Part shown: positions 43,332-51,070 of the stretch, piece by piece
Position numbering within the stretch: position 1 is the stretch's first letter
Layout: every line of letters starts with the position of its first letter
From: Bacteroidia bacterium
GTDB taxonomy: Bacteria; Bacteroidota; Bacteroidia; Flavobacteriales; Flavobacteriaceae
Direction: 5' to 3'
DNA length: 64,000 nt
Assembly (NCBI GenBank): GCA_030427865.1
Contig: JAUICK010000001.1
Span: 1-64,000, forward strand
The notes under the pieces: model-generated
Seen by the model: only the letters and a program-made list of their open reading frames with translations
The model's database searches: none
What the model was told of the DNA's origin: nothing
Program-made: the position numbers and the translations under genes

Positions 43332-43901
43332 TTATAACTCTTCATAGGTTCTTACAACTTTCTGTTTGGCTCTTTTAATTCGCATTTTAACAGCACTTTC
43401 ACCAACTTCTAAAACTTGCTGAATCTCTTTAATACTCATATCATCTTGATATTTCATTAAAAGAATCATCTTGTCTGCTGGTTCAATTAACGATAATGCT
43501 TTTGCTAATTTTTCTGATTTTAACTCAAAAAGAGTAGCATCATCAATCTCTTGCAAAAGATCATCATCTTTTATATTATCTGTAACAACCGTAACTTTTT
43601 CTTTCTTTTTGTGTGCGTTTCTTTGTACATAATTTACACAGAAATTATAGGTAAAAGAATACAACCAAGTAGAAAACTTAGAGTTACCTTTAAAGGTTTT
43701 TATTTTTACAAATAACCTGATAAAAACATCGTGTGTTAAATCTTCTGCTTCTTCCTTACTTTTAGAAAAACCATAGCACTTGTTGTAAACAACTTTAGAA
43801 AATCGGTCATATAAAACAGCAAACAAATGGGTATTATTTGTGGCTACTATTTTAAAGACCAAATCTTCATCACTTAAAGTTTTAACATCAATCGTTTTCA
43901 A
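43332..43901 (-). CDS. ECF-type RNA polymerase sigma factor
   Basis: A 189-residue sigma-70-family protein with region 2 (LFAVLYDRFSKVVYNKCYGF ... EEAEDLTHDVFIRLFVK ... FSTWLYSFTYNFCVNYVQR, about 27-95) and region 4 (ALSLIEPADKMILLMKYQDD and SIKEIQQVLEVGESAVKMRI, about 135-180), and no regions 1 or 3. It is first in a three-gene operon with a 60-residue protein and MscS; no classical membrane anti-sigma factor is adjacent. Divergent from the primary sigma factor gene 199 bases away. Confidence 0.93.
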   Translation of the reverse strand: MKTIDVKTLSDEDLVFKIVATNNTHLFAVLYDRFSKVVYNKCYGFSKSKEEAEDLTHDVFIRLFVKIKTFKGNSKFSTWLYSFTYNFCVNYVQRNAHKKKEKVTVVTDNIKDDDLLQEIDDATLFELKSEKLAKALSLIEPADKMILLMKYQDDMSIKEIQQVLEVGESAVKMRIKRAKQKVVRTYEEL

Positions 43902-44100
43902 TTCAGTTATTGTTTTGACACAAATTAACTTGATAAGTCACACATAAATTAAAAAAAAAGTTTAGTCGTTCTTTTAGTTCGATGAGTGGTAAAAAAATCA
44001 CTTTTAAAAAAAATTAAAACTTTTTGTAACATTAACATATATTCTTACGTATAATAAAATGTAGCAATACATTAATCCTTTAAAAGTTATAGAGAATTAG

Positions 44101-44964
44101 ATGAGACAACTTAAAATTACAAAGCAGGTTACTAACAGAGAAACTGCATCTTTAGACAAATACTTACAAGAAATTGGAAAAGTAGACTTAATTACAGCTG
44201 ATGAAGAAGTAGAATTAGCGCAGCTTATAAAAGCGGGCGATCAAAGAGCATTAGAAAAATTAACGAAAGCCAATTTAAGATTTGTTGTATCGGTTGCAAA
44301 ACAGTACCAAAATCAAGGATTAACTTTACCAGACTTAATTAACGAAGGAAATTTAGGTTTAATTAAAGCAGCAAAACGTTTTGATGAAACCAGAGGTTTT
44401 AAATTTATATCTTATGCTGTATGGTGGATTCGTCAATCTATCTTACAAGCTTTAGCAGAACAATCTCGTATTGTACGTTTGCCATTAAATAAAATTGGTT
44501 CTATCAATAAAATCAATAAAATGTACGCGTTTTTAGAGCAAGAAAATGAGCGCCCACCAAGTGCTGAAGAAATTGCTAAGAAATTAGACATGACTGTTAA
44601 TGATGTAAAAGAATCTATGAAAAATTCTGGACGTCATGTATCTATGGATGCGCCTTTAATAGAAGGGGAAGATTCTAATTTATACGATGTTTTAAACTCT
44701 GGAGAATCTCCAAATCCTGATCGTGTTTTATTACACGAATCGTTGAGAATAGAAATTAACAGAGCCTTAGAAACATTAACTCCAAGAGAGGCAGATGTTG
44801 TAAAGCTATACTTTGGTTTAGGCGAACACCAACCAATGACTTTAGAAGAAATTGGTGAAACTTTCGATTTAACTCGTGAGCGTGTTCGTCAAATTAAAGA
44901 AAAAGCAATAAGAAGATTAAAACATACTTCCAGAAGTAAGATTTTAATGACTTATTTAGGTTAA
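44101..44964 (+). CDS. rpoD: primary RNA polymerase sigma factor (RpoD/SigA)
   Basis: A 287-residue housekeeping sigma factor of the short Bacteroidota type, which lacks the long region 1.1 of E. coli RpoD. Region 1.2 ([20 protein letters not shown]), region 2 ([40 protein letters not shown]), region 3 and region 4 ([39 protein letters not shown]) are all present. It recognises the TAnnTTTG/TTTG promoters seen through the window. ATG start at 44101. A terminator follows at 45022. Confidence 0.97.
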   Translation: MRQLKITKQVTNRETASLDKYLQEIGKVDLITADEEVELAQLIKAGDQRALEKLTKANLRFVVSVAKQYQNQGLTLPDLINEGNLGLIKAAKRFDETRGFKFISYAVWWIRQSILQALAEQSRIVRLPLNKIGSINKINKMYAFLEQENERPPSAEEIAKKLDMTVNDVKESMKNSGRHVSMDAPLIEGEDSNLYDVLNSGESPNPDRVLLHESLRIEINRALETLTPREADVVKLYFGLGEHQPMTLEEIGETFDLTRERVRQIKEKAIRRLKHTSRSKILMTYLG

Positions 44965-45021
44965 TCATTTTAAGCCTTTTTACGTATCTCACTTATACTT
45001 AAAATTGTAAATAAAACTTGT

Positions 45022-45055
45022 AAAACTCTCGAATCAAATTCGGGAGTTTTCTTTT
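45022..45055 (+). terminator. rho-independent terminator after rpoD
   Basis: Inverted repeat AAAACTCTCGAA / TTCGGGAGTTTT with a 5-base loop (one G-T pair) followed by CTTTTT. Confidence 0.8.
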
Positions 45056-45063
45056 TATATCAT

Positions 45064-45071
45064 TATTTTTG
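45064..45071 (+). promoter_or_regulatory. -7 promoter element of rpe
   Basis: TATTTTTG fits TAnnTTTG and lies 27 bases before the rpe ATG. Confidence 0.4.
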
Positions 45072-45098
45072 TTGAAACAAAAACATAACTTCAATCAA

Positions 45099-45755
45099 AT
45101 GAGTAATTTAATTGCACCTTCAATTTTAGCGGCAGATTTTGCTAACTTGCAAAGAGACATAGAAATGGTAAACAATAGTGAAGCAGATTGGTTTCATATT
45201 GATATTATGGATGGTGTTTTTGTACCCAACATTTCTTTTGGAATGCCTGTTTTAAAAGCCATTAGCAAGCACGCAAAAAAAACAGTTGATGTGCATTTAA
45301 TGATTGTAAATCCTGACCAATACATACAAACATTTGCAGATTTAGGTGCAGATATTTTAACTGTACATTATGAAGCTTGTACACATTTACACAGAACAGT
45401 ACAAGCCATAAAAGCTGGAGGAATGAAAGCTGGTGTTGCACTAAACCCCCACACCCCCATAGCAGTTCTAGAAGACATTATTGCTGATTTGGATTTGGTT
45501 TGTATTATGAGTGTAAATCCTGGTTTTGGTGGACAATCTTTTATTGAAAATACTTATAAAAAAGTAAGTCAGTTAAAACACTTAATTGAGTTTGCTGAAT
45601 CTGATTGTCAAATAGAAATTGATGGTGGTGTAACCAACAAAAACGCAAATGCTTTAATAGAAGCAGGCGCCAATGTTTTGGTGGCTGGCAGTTATGTTTT
45701 TGGTGCAGAAAATCCAACAGCAACTATTGCAGATTTAAAAAGTATTGTTGGGTAA
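45099..45755 (+). CDS. rpe: ribulose-phosphate 3-epimerase
   Basis: A 218-residue TIM-barrel enzyme interconverting ribulose-5-phosphate and xylulose-5-phosphate in the pentose phosphate pathway. Metal and catalytic motifs are visible: LIAPSILAADFANL (about 3-16), WFHIDIMDGVFVPN (about 30-43), TVDVHLMIVNP, CIMSVNPGFGGQ, and IEIDGGVTNKNA with the second catalytic Asp. The ATG at 45099 is favoured over an upstream TTG because the family begins just before APSILAAD. The following exonuclease gene starts directly after the stop codon, in the same frame. Confidence 0.96.
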   Translation: MSNLIAPSILAADFANLQRDIEMVNNSEADWFHIDIMDGVFVPNISFGMPVLKAISKHAKKTVDVHLMIVNPDQYIQTFADLGADILTVHYEACTHLHRTVQAIKAGGMKAGVALNPHTPIAVLEDIIADLDLVCIMSVNPGFGGQSFIENTYKKVSQLKHLIEFAESDCQIEIDGGVTNKNANALIEAGANVLVAGSYVFGAENPTATIADLKSIVG

Positions 45756-47132
45756 TTGTACAGTGTAGTAGACATAGAAACCACAGGAAATGGGTATAGA
45801 GGTCAGAAAATAACCGAAATCTCCATTTTTGTTTTTGATGGAAAAGTTGTGGTAAATGAGTTTACTTCTTTAGTAAACCCAGAACAAAACATTCCGCCTT
45901 TCATTACCAATTTAACAGGCATTACCAATGCCATGGTTAGAAATGCACCAAAATTTTATGAAATTGCAAAAAAGGTAGCAGAAATTACAGAGGATACTAT
46001 TTTTGTTGCTCATAATGTAAACTTTGATTACAACATTATTAAAGATGAATTTAAAAGTTTAGGATTCGATTTTAAACGAAAAAAATTGTGTACTGTTCGT
46101 TTATCCAGAAAAATTATTCCCAATTTAAAATCGTATAGTTTGGGTAATATTTGCGCCTTCGAAAACATTCCTATAAATGGCAGGCACAGAGCCAAAGGCG
46201 ATGCAGAAGCAACCACAGAATTATTCAGAAGGTTAATAGAAAGAGATGATCGTTTTATCATTAATTCTTTTTTAAATACACGTTCAAGGCAAGCCACCTT
46301 ACCTCCATTGTTAGACAAAAAAGTAGTAGACAATTTACCAGAAACTTTTGGTGTTTATTATTTTAAAAATACTACAAAAGAAGTTATTTATGTTGGTAAA
46401 GCCAACAATATTAAACAACGCGTTATCAGTCATTTTTACGATAAAAAAAAGAAAGAACAAAATATGTGTATGGAAACCGCAGATATTTCTTTTGTAAAAA
46501 CGGGTAGCGAGTTATTAGCATTATTGTTAGAATCATCAGAAATAAAAAAAATATACCCAAAATACAACAGAGCTCAAAGGAGAGCTGGAGAGGCAGTAGG
46601 ATTATTTTCTTATGAAGACCAAAAGGGGATTTTACATTTGGCATACAATAGGTTAAAATTAGTGCCTAACGCGTTAACTAAATATTATTCTGTTGCAGAA
46701 GTTAGAAATCACTTAACACATTTGTGTAAAGAGTTTGAATTGTGCCCTAAGTATTGCCATTTACAAACCAATGTTTCGAGTTGTTTTCATTATCAAATTA
46801 AAGAATGTAAAGGTGTTTGTTGCAATAAAGAATCTGTAGAAGATTATAATAAACGAGTTAAAGAAGCAATAAAATCTATAGGAATTGGAGCAGATAATTT
46901 AGTTATTAAAGAAAAAGGAAGAACTAAAAACGAAATTGGTTTTGCTCTAATTTTAGATGGAATTTACAAAGGTTTTGGTTATGTAGACATCCATCAATCT
47001 AAAGAATTAGAAAACCCTGAAGATTATCAATTTTTTGTAGAACCTAAAAAAGACAATAGAGATATTCAACGAATTTTAGCTGCTTTTTTAAACAAAAAAG
47101 AGACCTTAAAAAAAGCCTCTTTTTCGAACTAA
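45756..47132 (+). CDS. exonuclease (DnaQ-like) fused to GIY-YIG nuclease domain
   Basis: A 458-residue protein. Residues 1-165 are a DEDDh 3'-5' exonuclease (VVDIETTGNG near 4-13, VAHNVNFDYNII near 86-97, HRAKGDAEATTELF near 146-159), and residues about 195-280 are a GIY-YIG domain (GVYYFKNTTKEVIYVGKANN, then IKQRV), as in the UvrC N-terminus and Cho. A Cys-rich segment (CPKYCHLQ ... CFHYQIKECKGVC) follows. Such fusions are annotated as epsilon-like or UvrC-like nucleases in flavobacteria; repair is the likely role. The start codon is TTG at 45756, directly after the rpe TAA; homologues begin MYxxxDIETTG, which supports this start. Confidence 0.88.
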   Translation: MYSVVDIETTGNGYRGQKITEISIFVFDGKVVVNEFTSLVNPEQNIPPFITNLTGITNAMVRNAPKFYEIAKKVAEITEDTIFVAHNVNFDYNIIKDEFKSLGFDFKRKKLCTVRLSRKIIPNLKSYSLGNICAFENIPINGRHRAKGDAEATTELFRRLIERDDRFIINSFLNTRSRQATLPPLLDKKVVDNLPETFGVYYFKNTTKEVIYVGKANNIKQRVISHFYDKKKKEQNMCMETADISFVKTGSELLALLLESSEIKKIYPKYNRAQRRAGEAVGLFSYEDQKGILHLAYNRLKLVPNALTKYYSVAEVRNHLTHLCKEFELCPKYCHLQTNVSSCFHYQIKECKGVCCNKESVEDYNKRVKEAIKSIGIGADNLVIKEKGRTKNEIGFALILDGIYKGFGYVDIHQSKELENPEDYQFFVEPKKDNRDIQRILAAFLNKKETLKKASFSN

Positions 47133-47147
47133 CCAATATAAAAACCA

Positions 47148-47564
47148 CTATAATCGCGCTACCAAATATTTTACCAAATCTCGTGTGGTAACAATACCAA
47201 CCAACTCAGAATCTTCTACTACTGGTAAAGCGTGAAATCCTTTTTTTGTGAGTAATTCTGCTGCATCTTTTATAGGAGTGTAAGGAGGAACTACAATTAT
47301 ATTTTTTGCCATAACTTGTTCTATAGAAAAGGTATTGTAAACAAAACTATCTACAGAAGTTTCGTCATCAGATACATCTGAATAACTTACTCTTTGAATG
47401 TCTGTGTAGCTTAACATTCCAATAATTTTCTTTCCTTTTACAACAGGTATATGTTTAATTTTATGTTCAACAAAAAGTTTTTCGGCAGTTACTAAATCAT
47501 CAGTAATGCTTAGTGTTACCAAATCTGTTGTCATTATTTTCGAAATAGGCTCATCTCTTCTCAT
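47148..47564 (-). CDS. CBS-domain protein
   Basis: A 138-residue protein made of two CBS motifs (about 8-60, KIMTTDLVTLSITDDLVTAE; and about 78-135, QVMAKNIIVVPPYTPIKDAA then GIVTTRDLVKYLV). Paired CBS motifs bind adenosine nucleotides and sense energy state. No effector domain is attached. It is convergent with the exonuclease gene, 15 bases apart, and separated from the tRNA-Arg by a terminator. Confidence 0.88.
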   Translation of the reverse strand: MRRDEPISKIMTTDLVTLSITDDLVTAEKLFVEHKIKHIPVVKGKKIIGMLSYTDIQRVSYSDVSDDETSVDSFVYNTFSIEQVMAKNIIVVPPYTPIKDAAELLTKKGFHALPVVEDSELVGIVTTRDLVKYLVARL

Positions 47565-47642
47565 CGTCTTTTCATTTTTAAATCTATTTCAAAGTTCATC
47601 AATTTTAAGTTTTTAAAAGATGATTTTTGTCAGTTACCAAAT

Positions 47643-47680
47643 AAAAAAACCAAGAATTATTAAATAATTCTTGGTTTTTG
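47643..47680 (-). terminator. rho-independent terminator after tRNA-Arg
   Basis: Twelve-bp perfect stem CCAAGAATTATT / AATAATTCTTGG with a one-base loop, A7 on the left (T7 on the minus strand) and T5 on the right. It begins one base after the tRNA 3' end. Confidence 0.88.
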
Positions 47681-47754
47681 TGACTCCAGCAGGATTCAAA
47701 CCTGCAACCCTCAGAGCCGAAATCTGATATTCTATTCAGTTGAACTATGGAGCC
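47681..47754 (-). tRNA. tRNA-Arg (TCG)
   Basis: A 74-base tRNA. Acceptor GGCTCCA pairs with TGGAGTC (one G-T pair), discriminator A, no encoded CCA. The anticodon stem TCAGA/TCTGA closes the loop TTTCGGC, giving anticodon TCG (CGA and related arginine codons). T-arm GCAGGTTTGAATCCTGC is intact. It lies 11 bases downstream of the yqeY-like gene on the same strand. Confidence 0.93.
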
Positions 47755-47765
47755 TTTATTGATGT

Positions 47766-48218
47766 TTAACTCATTAAATGTTTTTTAACAAATTGTGAAA
47801 TGATTTTACCATCAGCTTGTCCTGCTAATTCTTTAGACACTATTCCCATAACTTTTCCCATATCTTTCATTCCAGATGCACCAATTCCTTCTATTGTAGC
47901 AATAACAACACCTTCAATTTCTTCTTCAGACAATGCCTCTGGTAAAAATTGTTCTAAAATTGCAACTTCTGCTAATTCTGGATCTGCTAAATCTTGTCTT
48001 CCTTGTTTTAAAAAAACAGCTGCACTATCTTTTCTTTGTTTTACTTGCTTTTGGATAATTTTTATTTCTTGATCTTCAGTTAAATCATCTCCAGCACCAG
48101 TCTCAGTTTTTGCTAATAAAAATGCAGATTTTACTGCACGTAAAGCTTGTAAAGCAACTGTATCTTTTGCTTTCATTGCTTCTTTCATTTTCTCCATTAC
48201 TTGTTTTTGCAAACTCAT
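47766..48218 (-). CDS. GatB/YqeY domain-containing protein
   Basis: A 150-residue protein consisting of the YqeY domain alone (MKEAMKAKDTVALQALRAVK near 10-29; EILEQFLPEALSEEEIE near 86-102 and GKVMGIVSKELAGQADGKII). The fold is the tRNA-binding tail of GatB in the amidotransferase; stand-alone YqeY proteins have no firmly established role. Twenty bases downstream of the retropepsin-like gene, followed by tRNA-Arg on the same strand. Confidence 0.9.
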   Translation of the reverse strand: MSLQKQVMEKMKEAMKAKDTVALQALRAVKSAFLLAKTETGAGDDLTEDQEIKIIQKQVKQRKDSAAVFLKQGRQDLADPELAEVAILEQFLPEALSEEEIEGVVIATIEGIGASGMKDMGKVMGIVSKELAGQADGKIISQFVKKHLMS

Positions 48219-48238
48219 TCTTTTCTATTTTAAATTAA

Positions 48239-48688
48239 TTATTTCTTTGTCTTTTTTAAATACAATACATTTTTATTGTAGTCTATAAATGCTTTTCCTT
48301 TTTGTAAAATATCTGCACCAATAATACCGTGAACTTCTTTAGCATTGTGTTGGGTTAATGCAGTATTTACGTGCGATAAATTAAAAAGTACCAAATGGCA
48401 TTTTTTCGTTTTCCAATCTCCAATTTTTAATGAATTATTTTCAGATTGTTGTGTTTCCATATCTGTAGCTCCTGCACCAGCAGCTTTGGTATCGCTTTCT
48501 TGAGCATCCAAATTAAAAAATTCAATTAAATCTAAACCCACACAAGAGTTAGAAGCACCAGTATCTAAAATAAAACTACCTTTAACTCCGTTTATTTTTG
48601 CTTTTAATTCTAAATGGTTTGTAGCAATTTTATTCAGTTTTATTTTGATGTATTTTTTCTTCTTTAAAATCTTTTCAAGTTTCTTCAT
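48239..48688 (-). CDS. retropepsin-like aspartic protease
   Basis: A 149-residue single-domain clan AA protein with the active-site motif VKGSFILDTGASNSCVGL (Asp near 42) and a second conserved segment VHGIIGADILQKGKAFIDY near 116-134. Retropepsins act as dimers because each chain supplies one Asp. There is no signal peptide; the protein begins with a Lys-rich segment (KKLEKILKKKKYIKIKLNK). Substrate is unknown. Confidence 0.85.
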   Translation of the reverse strand: MKKLEKILKKKKYIKIKLNKIATNHLELKAKINGVKGSFILDTGASNSCVGLDLIEFFNLDAQESDTKAAGAGATDMETQQSENNSLKIGDWKTKKCHLVLFNLSHVNTALTQHNAKEVHGIIGADILQKGKAFIDYNKNVLYLKKTKK

Positions 48689-48738
48689 CTTCTATTTTTC
48701 AGAACATCAAAAATACGATTTATAATAGCAACATTAAA

Positions 48739-49533
48739 CTATCGTTCTAAAATTTCTTTTAGCTTTTGGTGGTATTCTTCAAATTCTCTGATGTTATGAT
48801 GTGTTCCTTTATTAATCTCTACGAATTGATTTTTCGGGTTAATATTAAGTTCTAAAAGCTTTTTAGATTGCTTAAATGAGGTCGTTTTATCTTCATTTCC
48901 GTGAAAAATCGTAATTGGTGAAGTTACTTTTGAGACCTCTAAGTCTGAACGAAACTTGTATCTTAATAAAAAAGTGGGAGCCAATTTAGAATAACATTGT
49001 AGCGCTTTTTTTAGATTGTAGAAAGGTGCTTCTAAAATGAGTTCTTTGGGTTTGTTTTTAGCTGCAATTCTTGTAGCAAAAGTACCTCCTAAAGAAAAAC
49101 CGTAAACCACAATTTGATTTTCTTTATAACTATTTTTTAAATGGTTATACACAGATAAAGCATCATTATACATTGCTTTTTCATCAAAATTTCCTGTGCT
49201 TTTTCCATAATTACGGTAATCAAAAACCAAAACTTCGTAATTGTATTTTAAAAAATAGGATACTCTGTTTCCCCAACGTGTTAAGTTGCCTTTATTTCCA
49301 TGGCAAAACAAAATAACACCTTTTGGTTGGGGTAATTTAAAATGCAGTGCATTGATTTCATTGTTACCATCCGTTTTTACAAAAACCTCTTCAAATTGAT
49401 TCGAGAATTTATATTGATAATTTCTATCTAATTTTTTCCAATTGATAAAAATGAATTTCTCTTGAAAAAAGTAGAAAAACACCATTCCAATAATCAATAT
49501 AAAACTGATGGAAGCAATAATTTTTTTAATCAC
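48739..49533 (-). CDS. alpha/beta hydrolase, membrane-anchored (downstream paralogue)
   Basis: A 264-residue serine hydrolase with an N-terminal membrane anchor (about 5-24). Visible motifs are the oxyanion region LFCHGNKGNL (near 76), the nucleophile elbow YGFSLGGT (Ser near 146), the acid in HGNEDKTT and the base in KGTHHNI near 250. It belongs to the BEM46/YqkD-like group, whose substrates are unknown. It overlaps the upstream hydrolase gene by four bases; the two share the same layout, pointing to a tandem duplication. Confidence 0.85.
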   Translation of the reverse strand: MIKKIIASISFILIIGMVFFYFFQEKFIFINWKKLDRNYQYKFSNQFEEVFVKTDGNNEINALHFKLPQPKGVILFCHGNKGNLTRWGNRVSYFLKYNYEVLVFDYRNYGKSTGNFDEKAMYNDALSVYNHLKNSYKENQIVVYGFSLGGTFATRIAAKNKPKELILEAPFYNLKKALQCYSKLAPTFLLRYKFRSDLEVSKVTSPITIFHGNEDKTTSFKQSKKLLELNINPKNQFVEINKGTHHNIREFEEYHQKLKEILER

Positions 49534-50399
49534 TTTTTCTTTCCTTTTTTAGTTCTTATAAAATCGATGCTTGTTTTTTCTCTATCAATTTGATGTTCTT
49601 CTGTAGAAGTTAAAATTTCTCGTAAAGTTTTGTGATAGCTTTCAAAATTATGCAAATCTTTATGTCCACCACCAATTATTGGAAACAATTTTGTTTGATT
49701 TGGTTTCATTTTAGACAACCTAAGACTTGACGCAAATTTTATTACTTTATCATTCGTTCCGTGAATAATTTTTATAGGGCATTTTACATATTTAATCCAT
49801 TTGTAAGTTGGCATCGAATAACGCATTACCAAGCCTAAAGGGATAAATGGCAAATAACGTTTTGCATTCTTTTTCATACTAAAATAAGGGCAAGCCAACA
49901 CTAACATTTTTGGATTATTCATAGAAGCCACTTTGGTGGCTAAACCCGTACCTAAAGAACGTCCATAAACAATAATATTTTCTTCTTTAACTACTTCTTT
50001 CAACTTATCATAAACATATAAAGCATCGTGTTTCATACTTTCTTGACTCATTTTTCCTGTACTTTTTCCAAAACCACGATAATCAATCATAATTACATCA
50101 TAATTATGTAAGGTAAAATCTACAGCAAACTTTCCCCACCCTTTAATGCTTTTTGTGTTTCCTTTTAAATAGTAAACTAAGCCTTTCGAGTTTTTGGCTT
50201 TAAAATGCAATCCGTTTATGGTAACTCCGTCTTTAATTTCTAAATTGTATTCTTTTACTTCTTGATTTTCATACTGAAATTGAAAGTCTTTGGGTAATTT
50301 TTCTGGGTGAAATAAAAATTGTTCTTGAAAGAAATACAGAAATAAACTAACCCCTGCAACAATGCAAATAAAGATAATGAGGTAATTAGTCCAGTTCAT
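49530..50399 (-). CDS. alpha/beta hydrolase, membrane-anchored (upstream paralogue)
   Basis: A 289-residue serine hydrolase with an N-terminal membrane anchor (about 6-24). It has the nucleophile elbow YGRSLGTGLA (Ser near 147), the acid in HGTNDKVI and the base in GGGHKDLHNF. The YFLQEQFLFHPEKLPKDFQF segment after the anchor resembles that of its neighbour. The classic HGN oxyanion sequence is replaced by YLKGNTKSIKGW, a difference from the paralogue that could alter activity. A 20-residue basic tail is present at the C-terminus. Confidence 0.85.
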   Translation of the reverse strand: MNWTNYLIIFICIVAGVSLFLYFFQEQFLFHPEKLPKDFQFQYENQEVKEYNLEIKDGVTINGLHFKAKNSKGLVYYLKGNTKSIKGWGKFAVDFTLHNYDVIMIDYRGFGKSTGKMSQESMKHDALYVYDKLKEVVKEENIIVYGRSLGTGLATKVASMNNPKMLVLACPYFSMKKNAKRYLPFIPLGLVMRYSMPTYKWIKYVKCPIKIIHGTNDKVIKFASSLRLSKMKPNQTKLFPIIGGGHKDLHNFESYHKTLREILTSTEEHQIDREKTSIDFIRTKKGKKK

Positions 50400-50527
50400 T
50401 TGTAGATTTTAATTTTACTAAACTACTGAAATTTAAGGAATGAAAAAAAAAATCAACTTTAACATTCTAAAATTGATTTCGTTTTTATAATTCGTTATTT
50501 TTAAGTGTTGAAGAAAAATTTTAATCT

Positions 50528-50989
50528 ATGAAAACAACAAAACGATTAGAAGATGCTTTGGTAAAACTATACAAAGCGTATCATAATAACAGATTAAACC
50601 CTGAAGATTGTGCTGCTTGTGCTGTGGGTAATATTTTAGATAATCATGATAGTTGGAAACACTTGTCTAATGAGCATGGTTCTTTACAATTGAATTATGT
50701 AGGTAGGGTTCATCAAAATTTAGGAAGAAAATTTAATGGTTACACCCCTCAAGAATTGTTACAAATTGAAAAAGTATTTTTAGAAGCCTGTGGATTTAAA
50801 ACACCTTTGTGTCATTACAACCCCAAACCTATAAATCCTACTTCAAAAGATAATTTATTTAACGGTCTGTCTGCTGTGGTAGATTTATTGTGCCAATTAG
50901 ATTATATTGATAATGTAATGGATTATTCTAAACTTTTTGAACAAGAAAATGGAGAACCAGTATATCATGTAGAAACTTTTTTAGCTTAA
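50528..50989 (+). CDS. conserved flavobacterial protein of unknown function next to nqrF
   Basis: A 153-residue cytoplasmic protein without membrane segments. It has a CAAC pair (NPEDCAACAVGNIL, about 24-37), another CGFKTPLC near 92-99 and a long helical remainder. In other flavobacterial genomes proteins of this type are, as far as I recall, sometimes labelled NQR subunit F, but the sequence has no ferredoxin or FAD/NADH domain, so that label would be an error inherited from the neighbour. It is convergent with nqrF and shares its terminator. The four cysteines could bind a metal or cluster; not shown. Confidence 0.75.
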   Translation: MKTTKRLEDALVKLYKAYHNNRLNPEDCAACAVGNILDNHDSWKHLSNEHGSLQLNYVGRVHQNLGRKFNGYTPQELLQIEKVFLEACGFKTPLCHYNPKPINPTSKDNLFNGLSAVVDLLCQLDYIDNVMDYSKLFEQENGEPVYHVETFLA

Positions 50990-50990
50990 A

Positions 50991-51018
50991 AAAACCGATT
51001 CATTTCTGAATCGGTTTT
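50991..51018. terminator. bidirectional rho-independent terminator after nqrF and its convergent neighbour
   Basis: Eleven-bp stem AAAACCGATTC / GAATCGGTTTT with a 6-base loop, beginning two bases after the stop of the plus-strand gene and 53 bases after the nqrF stop. Confidence 0.88.
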
Positions 51019-51070
51019 ATAATTTATTTGTTTTGTGAGATTCTGAAACAAGTTCAGAATGCCATTTTGC

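Noticed and set aside
50528..50989. Annotation as NQR subunit F
   Set aside because: No ferredoxin Cys pattern, no FAD or NADH motif; the genuine nqrF is at 51071-52378.
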